From positions 1-10,864 of the forward strand of contig JAGOCV010000122.1 of the NCBI GenBank assembly GCA_017998575.1: 10,864 bases of DNA. The letters are read 5' to 3'. This document shows, one piece after another, positions 1-6,911 of the stretch (position 1 is its first letter; every line of letters starts with the position of its first letter). Position numbers and translations under genes: made by a program. This DNA is from Burkholderiaceae bacterium. Lineage in GTDB: Bacteria; Pseudomonadota; Gammaproteobacteria; Burkholderiales; Burkholderiaceae. The notes beneath the pieces are model-generated. The model saw only the letters and a program-made list of their open reading frames with translations, made no database searches and was not told the DNA's origin.

Positions 1-4
1 GCAT
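1..4 (-). CDS. First codon of a gene running off the left edge
   Basis: On the minus strand an ATG occupies positions 4-2. It is preceded by a good Shine-Dalgarno sequence AGGAG (positions 15-11) with a 6-base spacer. Only the start codon is inside the window, so the product cannot be read. It follows the GNAT gene on the same strand after about 98 bases and may be the next gene of the moxR-led unit. MoxR ATPases are commonly encoded with von Willebrand factor A-domain proteins, so such a protein is a reasonable guess but is not seen. The call rests only on the ribosome binding site and start codon. Confidence 0.4.
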
Positions 5-102
5 GCGGTGCTCCTGGGCGTCGGTCGGGGGAGGCGGTGGCGCGGGGTCAGCCGCCGATTATCGGAAGGGCGCCGGCCGCTGTCCCGGATGGAATCCTTT
101 GC
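5..102. other. Intergenic gap downstream of the GNAT gene
   Basis: No gene is supported here. It contains the leader and ribosome binding site of the edge gene and a short perfect inverted repeat, CCGAT-T-ATCGG, at 55-65. No hairpin followed by a T tract is visible, so read-through from the GNAT gene into the edge gene is plausible. Confidence 0.4.
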
Positions 103-714
103 TTACGCCGTGCTTCCGGAAGGATGCCGGTCGAGCAGCGAGCGCAGATGCGCCAGCACCGTGGGCCATTCGCTCTGGATGATGCTGAACACCACGGTGT
201 CGCGCAGCGTGCCGTTGGCGGCGATCTGGTGGTTGCGCAGCACGCCGTCCTGCCGCGCACCCAGCCGCGCGATGGCGGCGCGGCTCTGGAAATTGAACCA
301 GTGCGTTCGGAACTCCACCGCGATGCAGTCGAGCTGCTCGAACGCATGCTTGAGCATGATGAGCTTGGCTTCGGTATTGATGCCGGTGCGCTGGGCCGAG
401 CGGCTGTACCACGTGTAGCCGATCTCGACGCGGCGGTTCTTCGCATCGACGTTGAAGAAGCGCGTGGAGCCGACGATGTGGCCGTCGGACTTGCGCCGCA
501 CCACGAAGGGCAGGGCGCCCTGTTCCTTCTGCATGCGCAGGGCGGTCTGCACGTAGTCGACCACGCTGTCGGGCGAGGCGACGCTGGTGTACCAGAGTTT
601 CCACAACTCGCCATCGCGCGCGGCTTCGAACAGATCGGCCTCGTGCTCGCGGCCCAGGGGCTCGAGCACCACGTGATGGCGGCCGGTGAGCGTGACGGGA
701 TCGATGAACGCCAT
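103..714 (-). CDS. GNAT-family N-acetyltransferase (RimJ/RimL-like)
   Basis: Predicted cytoplasmic acetyltransferase of 203 residues that transfers an acetyl group from acetyl-CoA to an amine; the substrate is unknown. The fold is seen as the family's usual order: an N-terminal region with L17-EPL, a central strand VGSTRFFNV (81-89), EIGYTWYSRSAQRTGINTEAK (97-117) corresponding to motif A with the acetyl-CoA pyrophosphate loop, and a motif B region with FNFQSRAAIARLGAR (140-154), where RimJ/RimL relatives have the conserved N-x-x-S-x-x-x-x-x-x-x-G pattern. Length is normal for the family. The start is supported by GGAG six bases upstream. The gene lies 40 bases downstream of the small membrane protein gene on the same strand, so it is probably co-transcribed with it and moxR. 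Ribosomal-protein acetylation versus detoxification cannot be separated from the sequence. Confidence 0.88.
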   Translation of the reverse strand: MAFIDPVTLTGRHHVVLEPLGREHEADLFEAARDGELWKLWYTSVASPDSVVDYVQTALRMQKEQGALPFVVRRKSDGHIVGSTRFFNVDAKNRRVEIGYTWYSRSAQRTGINTEAKLIMLKHAFEQLDCIAVEFRTHWFNFQSRAAIARLGARQDGVLRNHQIAANGTLRDTVVFSIIQSEWPTVLAHLRSLLDRHPSGSTA

Positions 715-754
715 GATGGACTCCGGGACGCGTGAGAAATGGGAAGCGGGCGGC

Positions 755-1060
755 TCAGACCTTCGGATCGCCGTGGCGGCGGACGTACCACAGGCGCGCC
801 GCCTGCACGCCCGCGCCGCCGCCCAGGCCGATCAGCGCGATGCCGGCGATGGCGCGGCCGCTGTAGCCCTCGGGCGCGAACGCATCGAGCCCCAGCAGCA
901 TGCCCAGGCCGCGGCCGAGCACCGCGCCGGCGAAGAAGCCCACGGCCTGGGCCACGCCCAGCACCAGCAGCTGGCGGTTGGAATGAGGCGAAGGCGAGGC
1001 GGGCTTCGCGGCGGGCGCGGGGGTGGAGCCGGTCGTCTCGGGGCGGGGCTTGCGGGCCAT
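755..1060 (-). CDS. Small membrane protein, two predicted helices
   Basis: A 101-residue protein of unknown function. The first ~29 residues are Pro/Ala/Ser-rich and basic (MARKPRPETT...). They are followed by a hydrophobic Gly/Ala-rich segment at about 31-58, a short loop with PEGYSGR (63-69), a second hydrophobic segment at about 70-90, and a basic tail with YVRRH (92-96). This suggests a two-pass inner-membrane protein with both basic ends on the cytoplasmic side. I chose the internal ATG at 1060 over a longer reading that would run back into the ATPase gene. It starts seven bases after the moxR stop codon, and its GAGG ribosome binding site overlaps that TGA, a sign of translational coupling. 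No domain is recognised. Confidence 0.72.
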   Translation of the reverse strand: MARKPRPETTGSTPAPAAKPASPSPHSNRQLLVLGVAQAVGFFAGAVLGRGLGMLLGLDAFAPEGYSGRAIAGIALIGLGGGAGVQAARLWYVRRHGDPKV

Positions 1061-1067
1061 GCGCGCC

Positions 1068-1910
1068 TCAGCGGTTGTTGCGCTGCATGAACACCAGCTT
1101 CTCGAACAGTGTGGTGTCCTGCTCGTTCTTGAGCAGCGCGCCCACCAGCGGCGGGATGGCGACCTTGTCGTCACTGCTCTGCAGTGCGGCCAGCGGAATG
1201 TCCTCGGCCACCAGCAGCTTGAGCCAGTCGAGCAGCTCCGACGTGGACGGTTTCTTCTTGAGGCCCGGCAGGTTTCGCACGTCGTAGAAGGTCTTGAGCG
1301 CGGCGGCCAGCAGGTCCTGCTTGAGCGTGGGGAAGTGCACCGCGACGATCTGCTTCATCGTCTCGGCTTCGGGGAACTTGATGTAGTGGAAGAAGCAGCG
1401 GCGCAGGAAGGCGTCGGGCAGCTCTTTCTCGTTGTTGGAGGTGATGAACACCAGCGGACGGTGCTTCGCGCGGATCAGCTCGCGCGTCTCGTAGCAGTAG
1501 AACTCCATGCGGTCGAGTTCACGCAGCAGGTCGTTGGGGAACTCGATGTCGGCCTTGTCGATTTCGTCGATCAGCAGCGCCACGGGCTGGTCGGCCGTGA
1601 AGGCCTGCCACAGCACACCCTTGACGATGTAGTTCTGGATGTCCTTGACCTTCTCGTCGCCAAGTTGCGAATCGCGCAGCCTGCTCACCGCGTCGTATTC
1701 GTACAGGCCCTGCTGCGCCTTGGTGGTGGATTTGATGTGCCACTGCAGCAGCGGCAGGCCCAGCGCAGTGGAGACTTCCTCGGCGAGCATGGTCTTGCCG
1801 GTGCCGGGCTCGCCCTTGACCAGCAGCGGGCGCTTGAGCGTGATGGCGGCGTTCACGGCCAGCATCAGGTCACGCGTGGCGACGTAGTTCTCGGAGCCTG
1901 TAAATTTCAT
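1068..1910 (-). CDS. MoxR-family AAA+ ATPase
   Basis: A 280-residue AAA+ ATPase of the MoxR group, whose members act as chaperone-like ATPases, often with a VWA-domain partner, to mature or insert cofactors into enzyme complexes. Visible motifs are Walker A GEPGTGKT (33-40), Walker B ALLIDEID (111-118), sensor 1 ITSNN (156-160), an arginine-finger region PDAFLRRC (165-172) and a sensor 2 region with STSELLDWLK (222-231). The sequence is full length with no missing catalytic element. The start at 1910 was chosen because MKFTGSENYVAT begins the family's usual N-terminus; the upstream in-frame extension would run into the cytochrome gene on the other strand. No strong Shine-Dalgarno is visible before this ATG. 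It is the first gene of the leftward unit and diverges from the cytochrome c gene. The partner protein is not in the window. Confidence 0.93.
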   Translation of the reverse strand: MKFTGSENYVATRDLMLAVNAAITLKRPLLVKGEPGTGKTMLAEEVSTALGLPLLQWHIKSTTKAQQGLYEYDAVSRLRDSQLGDEKVKDIQNYIVKGVLWQAFTADQPVALLIDEIDKADIEFPNDLLRELDRMEFYCYETRELIRAKHRPLVFITSNNEKELPDAFLRRCFFHYIKFPEAETMKQIVAVHFPTLKQDLLAAALKTFYDVRNLPGLKKKPSTSELLDWLKLLVAEDIPLAALQSSDDKVAIPPLVGALLKNEQDTTLFEKLVFMQRNNR

Positions 1911-2001
1911 GGAAGTTACGGATGGCGGGTCACCCGGCGGCGGCCCATATAATCGAAGGTTGATTCCAAGTGTGAAACACTCACCGGATTGTGCGCGCAA
2001 A
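1911..2001. promoter_or_regulatory. Divergent promoter region, moxR / cytochrome c
   Basis: This 91-base region separates two divergent genes and must hold both promoters. On the plus strand there is a perfect -10 hexamer TATAAT at 1948-1953, about 48 bases before the cytochrome start; no good -35 match lies at the proper distance. On the minus strand TTCACA (1976-1971) and GATTAT (1954-1949), spaced by 16 bases, are a possible overlapping promoter for moxR. A 5+5 inverted repeat AGTGT-GAA-ACACT at 1969-1981 sits just downstream of the plus-strand -10 and could be an operator. The -10 hexamer is seen directly; the other assignments are inference. Confidence 0.5.
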
Positions 2002-2676
2002 ATGAACAAGTTGTTGACCACGATGTATGGCCTCGCTGTCGCTCTTGCGACCGGCGTGGCGCAAGCCCAGCCCGTCACCGGAGACGTGGCGGCTGGCCAG
2101 AGCAAAATCGCCATGTGCATTGGCTGCCACGGCATCCAGGGCTACCAGGCCACCTTCCCCGAGGTGTACAAGGTGCCCAAGATCTCGGGCCAGAGTGCGC
2201 CGTACATCGCGGCCGCGCTCAATGCCTACAAGAAGGGTGACCGCAAGCACCCGACCATGCGCGGCATCGCCGATTCGCTGACCGAGCAGGACATCGCCGA
2301 TGTCGCGGCCTACTATGCCCAGCACGGCGCCGACAAGTCCGTCGAGTTGCCGGCCGCCGCGCGTGAGCCCTCGGCCGCCGTGGGCGCGCTGCTGCAGAAG
2401 GGCCTGTGCGTGTCGTGCCACGGCGCCAACTTCGCCAAGCCCATCGATCCGATGACGCCCAAGATCGCCGGCCAGAACGCCGACTACCTGTTCGTCGCGC
2501 TCAAGGCCTACAAGACCGAAGGCAACCAGATGGTGGGCCGCTCCAACGGCGTGATGGCCGGCGTGGCCAAGCAGTTCTCCAATGCCGAACTCAAGGCCAT
2601 GGCCAACTACCTGGGCTCGCTGCCGGGCGATCTGAAGATCGTGCCGCAGAGCCCGGTCGGCCCGCTGCGCCGCTGA
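2002..2676 (+). CDS. Secreted two-haem cytochrome c (cytochrome c4-like)
   Basis: A 224-residue periplasmic electron carrier made of two tandem class I cytochrome c domains. A Sec signal peptide is clear: basic MNK start, hydrophobic core to about residue 18, and AQA cleavage site before Q23. Haem is attached at C39-IGC-H43 and C136-VSC-H140; likely axial methionines are M86 and M185, giving His/Met coordination in each domain. Both domains carry the c4-like K-I-S/A-G-Q and Y-(I/L)-x-x-A-L-x-A-Y-K blocks (60-77 and 154-171). Cytochromes c4 usually donate electrons to cytochrome oxidases. I used the internal ATG at 2002 because it begins the signal peptide; the Shine-Dalgarno is poor. It is transcribed alone from the divergent region and ends before a strong terminator. 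Confidence 0.93.
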   Translation: MNKLLTTMYGLAVALATGVAQAQPVTGDVAAGQSKIAMCIGCHGIQGYQATFPEVYKVPKISGQSAPYIAAALNAYKKGDRKHPTMRGIADSLTEQDIADVAAYYAQHGADKSVELPAAAREPSAAVGALLQKGLCVSCHGANFAKPIDPMTPKIAGQNADYLFVALKAYKTEGNQMVGRSNGVMAGVAKQFSNAELKAMANYLGSLPGDLKIVPQSPVGPLRR

Positions 2677-2697
2677 ACGATCCGGCACTCTCGCCTG

Positions 2698-2725
2698 AAA
2701 AAAAGCCGCCCTCGGGCGGCTTTTT
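2698..2725. terminator. Bidirectional intrinsic terminator
   Basis: A perfect 7-bp GC stem, GCCGCCC (2705-2711) with GGGCGGC (2714-2720), has a two-base nominal loop. It is flanked by an A run at 2698-2704 and a T run at 2721-2725. Read on either strand it gives a GC hairpin followed by a U tract. It lies between the convergent cytochrome c and nitroreductase genes and should terminate both transcripts. Confidence 0.92.
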
Positions 2726-2738
2726 CAATGGTCGGGCC

Positions 2739-3509
2739 TCACTCCATCCTGAGGCCCAGCGCCGCCAGTTCGTCCCTGAGCGCGCGGCGGCGCCCCACCG
2801 AGAACTTCCGGCCCGTGGCGCGGCTCCACGAGTCGTCGGTGGTTTCCTTTCCCCTGGCGCGGTAGTGGCCGGCCAGTTCGCGGTCGTAGTCCGCCAGCGC
2901 CGCGGCGCTCACGCTGCTGTCGTACCGGTTTTCGTGGACGAAGGCGGCGCGTGGCAGGCGTGGCTTGGGCACGGGCGGCGTGCGGGGCCAGCCCAGGCAC
3001 AGGCCGAAGGCCGCGAAGGCGCGCGGCGGCAGCCCGAGCAGGCCGGCCACTTCCCGCGGGTGGTTGCGCAACGCGCCGATGAACACGCTCGCCAGGCCCA
3101 TGGTTTCGGCCGCCGTCGCCAGTGTCATGGCCACCAGGGCGGCATCGATGCTGGCCACAAGACCCAACTCCAGCGTGTCGTCCATCGCTGCGCCCTGTGC
3201 CTCGCAGGCCAGCGCGACGCGCGAGAGGTCGGCGCAGAAGACCAGGAACACCGGGCAGTCGGCCACATGACGCTGGTTGCTGGCCAGCGCCGCCAGCCGT
3301 TCGCGCAACTGCGCATCGCGCACCACGATCACGCTGCAGGCCTGGAGGTTGGACGAGGTGGGCGCGCGCTGGCCGGCGGCCAGCAGGGCGTCCAGCCAGG
3401 GCTCGGGCACCGGGTCGGGCCGGAAGTCGCGCACCGCGCCGCGTGCCTGCAGCCGGCGCAGCAGGTCGGCGGCGGCGGGGGGAAGTCCGGGAGCGTCGGG
3501 TGCGGTCAT
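2739..3509 (-). CDS. Nitroreductase-family flavoprotein (NfsA-like)
   Basis: A 256-residue FMN-dependent NAD(P)H oxidoreductase of the nitroreductase superfamily. Visible family features are the N-terminal RGAVRDFRPDPVP (23-35) for FMN phosphate contact, RAPTSSNLQ (48-56), SVFIGALRNHP (141-151), FGLCLGWP (168-175) and PKPRLP (181-186). This order is typical of the NfsA/flavin reductase branch, whose usual length is about 240-250. It is the last gene of the operon: its ATG overlaps the SDR stop codon as ATGA, so it is probably translationally coupled, and it ends shortly before the bidirectional terminator. In this context it may reduce an activated C=C or a nitro or quinone group of the pathway substrate rather than act in general detoxification; that is inference. 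Family confidence is high, substrate unknown. Confidence 0.88.
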   Translation of the reverse strand: MTAPDAPGLPPAAADLLRRLQARGAVRDFRPDPVPEPWLDALLAAGQRAPTSSNLQACSVIVVRDAQLRERLAALASNQRHVADCPVFLVFCADLSRVALACEAQGAAMDDTLELGLVASIDAALVAMTLATAAETMGLASVFIGALRNHPREVAGLLGLPPRAFAAFGLCLGWPRTPPVPKPRLPRAAFVHENRYDSSVSAAALADYDRELAGHYRARGKETTDDSWSRATGRKFSVGRRRALRDELAALGLRME

Positions 3510-4297
3510 GCCGATGCGGCGGGCGGCCGCTTCTGCGTCTCGAACTCGCCCAGGTAGTTGCTGTTGAGCGTGGGGCTCATGAGGATCTCGTTGATGCAGA
3601 CATGCGGCGGCAGGCCGGCGATGTAGCGCGTCATGTCGGCGAGGTCCTGCGGCTTGAGCAGCGCGGCACGCACTTCGGGCGTGGGCGGCTTGGCCCGCTT
3701 GTTGAGGATGGGGGTGTCGATGCCCGCGGGCGCGATGGAGGTCGCGCGGATGCCGTGGATGCATTCCTCCATGTTGATCATCTCGGTCAGCGCCAGCGTC
3801 GCGCGCTTGGTGGAGGTGTAGGCCGGGCCGCCGAAGTAGGCAGCGAAGCGGCCTGTCCAGGACGAGATGTTGACGATGACGCCGCTCTTGCGCTCGCGCA
3901 TGCCGCGCAGCGTGGCCTGGCAGGTGTAGAACATGCCCGAGAGGTTGACGTCCACGGTGTTCTTCCAGTCTTGCACCGAGAGGTCGCGGAAGTGCCGCTT
4001 CGACGGGTTCACGCCCGCGGAATTCACCAGGATGTCGATGCGGCCGTGGCGCTCCTCGATCTGGGCAGCCGCGGCGTACACCTCTTCGTCGCGCGTGATG
4101 TCGACGGCCAGAGCCTCGGCCTGCGAAGCGTCGCCGCACTGCGCGGCGGCGTCGTTCGTGGCGGCGGGGTCACGGCCCGAAAGCACGACCCGCGCGCCTG
4201 CGCGCACCAGTTCCTGCGCGATCGCCAGCCCCACGGCGCCATAGGCGCCGTGCACCCAGGCCACCTGGCCGGCCAGCTCGTTCGTGGATTGCCTCAT
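3506..4297 (-). CDS. Short-chain dehydrogenase/reductase (SDR)
   Basis: A 263-residue classical SDR, expected to interconvert an alcohol and a ketone with NAD(P)(H). Seen: the coenzyme-binding turn HGAYGAVG (16-23), DIT (66-68), NSAG (92-95), active-site N118, catalytic S146 in VNISSWTG, and Y160-TST-K164, so the tetrad is complete. The glycine turn is atypical: TGxxxGxG would be expected, but H16 replaces Thr and the spacing is G17-x2-G20-x2-G23. The C-terminal CINEILMSPTLNSNY (about 233-247) fits the family. The start at 4297 has AGGAG seven bases upstream and overlaps the ligase stop as ATGA; the gene ends overlapping the nitroreductase start. Its likely job is oxidation of a 3-hydroxyacyl-CoA made by the MaoC hydratases, inferred from the operon. 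Confidence 0.9.
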   Translation of the reverse strand: MRQSTNELAGQVAWVHGAYGAVGLAIAQELVRAGARVVLSGRDPAATNDAAAQCGDASQAEALAVDITRDEEVYAAAAQIEERHGRIDILVNSAGVNPSKRHFRDLSVQDWKNTVDVNLSGMFYTCQATLRGMRERKSGVIVNISSWTGRFAAYFGGPAYTSTKRATLALTEMINMEECIHGIRATSIAPAGIDTPILNKRAKPPTPEVRAALLKPQDLADMTRYIAGLPPHVCINEILMSPTLNSNYLGEFETQKRPPAASA

Positions 4298-5907
4298 CGA
4301 TGTGCTCCTGTCGTGTCCGTGGGGGCTGCGGCGCCGCTGCCGCCGTCCCAGTAAGGTTGCCGCAGCTCGCGCTTGAGCACCTTGCCCAGCGCCGATCGCG
4401 GGATCTCGCCGCGCAATTCCACGGCCGACAGCCGCTGCGTCCGGCCGACCTGGGCGTTGGTCCATTCGAGCAACTGCTGCCCGGTGACGTCGCTGCCCTG
4501 TACGGGCACGACGATGGCCAGCGGCGTCTCGCCCCACTGCGCGCTGGGAACGCCGATCACGGTGGCCTCGCGCACGGCGGGGTGCGCGGCCAGGATGGAC
4601 TCGAGATCGGCCGCGTAGATGTTGAAGCCGCCCGAGATGATCATGTCCTTCTTGCGGTCGAGCAGCCTGAGGAAGCCGTCGGCATCGAAGCGGCCGATAT
4701 CGCCGCTGCGGTGGAATACGTTGCCCGCGGCATCGCGCCAGTAGAACGCCTGCGTGGCGTCGGGCCGGCCGTAGTAGCCGGCCATCATGTAGGGCGAGCG
4801 GCCGACGATCTCGCCGGTCTCGCCGGGACCGAGCTCGCGGCCCTCGTCGTCGACGATGCGCAGGTCGTGATCGGGCGGCGGGCGGCCCACGGTGTCGAGC
4901 TTGTCGGGGTGCTGGTTGACGTCGAGCACGCACGACACGCCGCCCTCGGTCATGCCGTAGATCTCGCGCAGCGTGCCGGGCCAGGCCTGCACGATGCGCT
5001 GCTTCATGCCGGCGTCCAGCGGCGCGCCCGTGCTCTGCTTCATCACGAAAGACGAGAGATCGGTGGCGGCGAAGTCCGAGTGGTCGAGGATGCGCTGGTA
5101 CTGCACCGGCACCAGCATCGTGTGCGTCACGCGGTGCCGCTGGCACAGCGCCAGGAAGCCGGCGGCGCTGAACTTCTTCATCAGCACGCAGGTGCCGCCG
5201 GCTGCCACGGTGGCCAGCATGGGCTGCAGCGTGGTGTTGGAGTAGATCGGCGTCGACAGCAGCATCACGCTGCCCGTGTCCAGCCCGAAGCTGCGCCGCG
5301 CCGCCTGCCGGTGGCGCATGCCGTGCCGGTGCAGGATGCCCTTGGGCGTGCCGGTGGTGCCCGAGCTGTAGATGATGTTGAAGTCCTGCTCCGGTCCGAG
5401 CGCTGCCGGTGCGCCTGCCGTGGCAGGGGCCTGCGTCCAGGCGTCCCACGCGGTCCAGCCCGGAGCGTCGAAGCCGATGGCGACGAGGCGGCCGGCAAGT
5501 TCGCCGCGCAGGGTTTCCTCGATCGGGGCGAGCGTGGCGTGCACGTCGGCCGTGGCCACCAGCACCTTGGCGCGGCAATCGCGCAGCATCGACAGCACCG
5601 AGGCGGGCGTGGCGGATGTGGCCAGCGGCACGATGCATGCGGCTGCGTCGATCACGCCGAAGAAGGTGGCGATCACCTCGGGCGCCATCGAGGCGTACAG
5701 CGCCACCGTGTCGCCTTCGGCGAGCGGCAGCGCGCGGCAGGCCGACGCCACGCGGCCCATGTCCGTGGCCAGCTGTCGCCATGTCATCGCGTCGCCATCA
5801 ATGACGAAGGCCGGTTGATCGCCACGCGCCTGCGCGTGCCGGCGGATCAGGTCGGGAAACGGTTCGAAGGCCGGCGCGCTGCCGACCGCTGCGGAATCAC
5901 TCGTCAT
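4294..5907 (-). CDS. Acyl-CoA synthetase (AMP-forming ligase)
   Basis: A 537-residue member of the ANL adenylating superfamily that activates a carboxylic acid to its CoA thioester through an acyl-AMP. Motifs in order are the P-loop YSSGTTGTPKG (180-190), A5 region IYGMTEGG (316-323), A7 region SGDIGRFDADG (401-411), hinge and A8 region LDRKKDMIISGGFNIY (416-431), and catalytic lysine K509 in PRSALGKVLKREL. It is full length with every key residue in place. The start at 5907 lies inside the end of the preceding MaoC gene (11-base overlap) with GGTGG upstream; the stop overlaps the SDR start as ATGA. It is the committing enzyme of the cassette. The acyl substrate (medium-chain, branched, aromatic or terpenoid) cannot be read from sequence. 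Confidence 0.94.
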   Translation of the reverse strand: MTSDSAAVGSAPAFEPFPDLIRRHAQARGDQPAFVIDGDAMTWRQLATDMGRVASACRALPLAEGDTVALYASMAPEVIATFFGVIDAAACIVPLATSATPASVLSMLRDCRAKVLVATADVHATLAPIEETLRGELAGRLVAIGFDAPGWTAWDAWTQAPATAGAPAALGPEQDFNIIYSSGTTGTPKGILHRHGMRHRQAARRSFGLDTGSVMLLSTPIYSNTTLQPMLATVAAGGTCVLMKKFSAAGFLALCQRHRVTHTMLVPVQYQRILDHSDFAATDLSSFVMKQSTGAPLDAGMKQRIVQAWPGTLREIYGMTEGGVSCVLDVNQHPDKLDTVGRPPPDHDLRIVDDEGRELGPGETGEIVGRSPYMMAGYYGRPDATQAFYWRDAAGNVFHRSGDIGRFDADGFLRLLDRKKDMIISGGFNIYAADLESILAAHPAVREATVIGVPSAQWGETPLAIVVPVQGSDVTGQQLLEWTNAQVGRTQRLSAVELRGEIPRSALGKVLKRELRQPYWDGGSGAAAPTDTTGAHR

Positions 5908-6355
5908 AGACCACCATCAGGAATTCGGCCACCACGGCCGGCTTGGGCTGGCCTTCGATCTCGATCACGCAATCCGACGTGATGCGCATGCCGCCCTCGA
6001 CGGGATCGGCCGCCTTGATCGTCTGGCGCAGGCGCACGCGCGAATCCACCGGCACGGGGCTCACGTAGCGCACGCGGTTGGAGCCGTAGTTCAGCCCCTT
6101 GCCGCGCCGTCGGATGGCATAGACGGAGCGCACGAGATAGGGAATGAGCGACAGCGTGAGGAAGCCGTGCGCGATCGTGCGGCCGCCGGGCATTTCGCGC
6201 GCCGCGCGCTCGGTGTCGACGTGGATCCAGAAATCGTCGCCCGTGATGCGCGCGAAGGTGCTGATCCGCTCCTGATCGATCGTCAGCCAGTCGCTGACGC
6301 CGATCTCCCGCCCGACCCAGGCGGCGATGTCTCGGGGTTGCTCGAGGATGACCAT
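5897..6355 (-). CDS. MaoC-like hotdog dehydratase 1
   Basis: A 152-residue single-hotdog protein of the MaoC/(R)-specific enoyl-CoA hydratase group. The hydratase motif is visible as FARITGDDFWIHVD (34-47), with the expected Asp (D40) and His (H45) five residues apart, followed by GGRTIAHGFLTLSLIP, the overhang segment. Length is usual for NodN/PhaJ-like members, which hydrate trans-2-enoyl-CoA to 3-hydroxyacyl-CoA as dimers. It lies 55 bases downstream of the other MaoC gene, the widest gap in the operon, and its end overlaps the ligase start by 11 bases. The Shine-Dalgarno before 6355 is weak (GAG). Activity on a CoA ester is inferred from the ligase next door. Confidence 0.88.
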   Translation of the reverse strand: MVILEQPRDIAAWVGREIGVSDWLTIDQERISTFARITGDDFWIHVDTERAAREMPGGRTIAHGFLTLSLIPYLVRSVYAIRRRGKGLNYGSNRVRYVSPVPVDSRVRLRQTIKAADPVEGGMRITSDCVIEIEGQPKPAVVAEFLMVVYDE

Positions 6356-6410
6356 GGAACTCGCTTGAGTGAAAGGAAAAAGGCCGGTCGCGGCGGGCGG
6401 CCGCGCCCGC
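6356..6410 (-). promoter_or_regulatory. Intra-operon hairpin between the two MaoC genes
   Basis: Just after the stop of MaoC gene 2 there is a perfect 7-bp inverted repeat, GCGGGCG (6393-6399) and CGCCCGC (6404-6410), with a four-base loop. On the minus strand five T residues (6381-6377) follow after an 11-base gap. That is too far for a classical terminator but could give partial attenuation, pausing or RNA stabilisation. The hairpin is seen directly; the role is a guess. Confidence 0.35.
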
Positions 6411-6911
6411 TCAGGACGCGGCGCCGTCGCCCGGACGCGCGGGCACGCGGCCGAGCGTGGAGAGCGTCATCACGGCGTCGCCGTCCTGGTTGCGCACCGT
6501 CACCTGCGTGCGGATCGTGCCCTGGTCGGGCCGCGACTGCGAACGTTCGACGGCCGCGACCTCGCGCTCCACCGTGAGCACGTCGCCCGCGCGCACCGGC
6601 TTGCGCCAGCGCAGCTCGTCGATGCCCATGCCCACCACCGGCGTGCGGCCGTAGCCGCCCGACTGCACGAACACGCGCATCGACAGCGCCGCGATCTGCC
6701 AGCCGCTGGCGATCAGCCCCTTGAAGGGGCCGGTGCGCGCCCACTCGGGATCGGTGTGCATGGGCTGCGGATCGTTGGCACGCGCGAAGGCGATGATGTC
6801 CTCGGCGCTCACGGGCGTGGGCGCGCTGATCCAGCGCTCGCCCACGACGAAGTCCTCGAGGTAGCGCACGCCCGGCGCGCTGTCGTGCGATGACGGGGCC
6901 GCTGCTGTCAT
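6411..6911 (-). CDS. MaoC-like hotdog dehydratase 2
   Basis: A 166-residue MaoC-domain protein. It has an N-terminal segment YLEDFVVGERWIS (17-29) typical of the family, then FARANDPQPMHTD (42-54) with the Asp/His pair D47 and H52 in the same spacing as in the neighbouring MaoC protein, and the following GPFKGLIASGWQ segment. The later strand IDELRWRKPVRAGDVL is the common hotdog C-terminal part. It is probably an enoyl-CoA hydratase or a subunit of one. The start at 6911 was chosen because it overlaps the receptor stop as ATGA and gives a normal N-terminus; a longer in-frame reading would sit antisense-like within the receptor gene. The two MaoC proteins are clearly different sequences, so they are not a recent duplication. 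Confidence 0.87.
   Translation of the reverse strand: MTAAAPSSHDSAPGVRYLEDFVVGERWISAPTPVSAEDIIAFARANDPQPMHTDPEWARTGPFKGLIASGWQIAALSMRVFVQSGGYGRTPVVGMGIDELRWRKPVRAGDVLTVEREVAAVERSQSRPDQGTIRTQVTVRNQDGDAVMTLSTLGRVPARPGDGAAS

Noticed and set aside
37..735. Long plus-strand open frame opposite the GNAT gene
   Set aside because: It is the antisense shadow of a well-supported acetyltransferase in GC-rich DNA; the translation is Arg/Gly/His-rich with no domain.
3510..4139. Longer nitroreductase reading beginning inside the SDR gene
   Set aside because: The extra residues are the Arg/His-rich off-frame of the SDR; the ATGA start at 3509 gives the normal family N-terminus.
3122..5982. Two long plus-strand frames (about 410 and 560 codons) opposite the SDR and ligase genes
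   Set aside because: Low-complexity Arg/Ala/Gly/His translations, no ribosome binding sites, and complete motif sets on the other strand.
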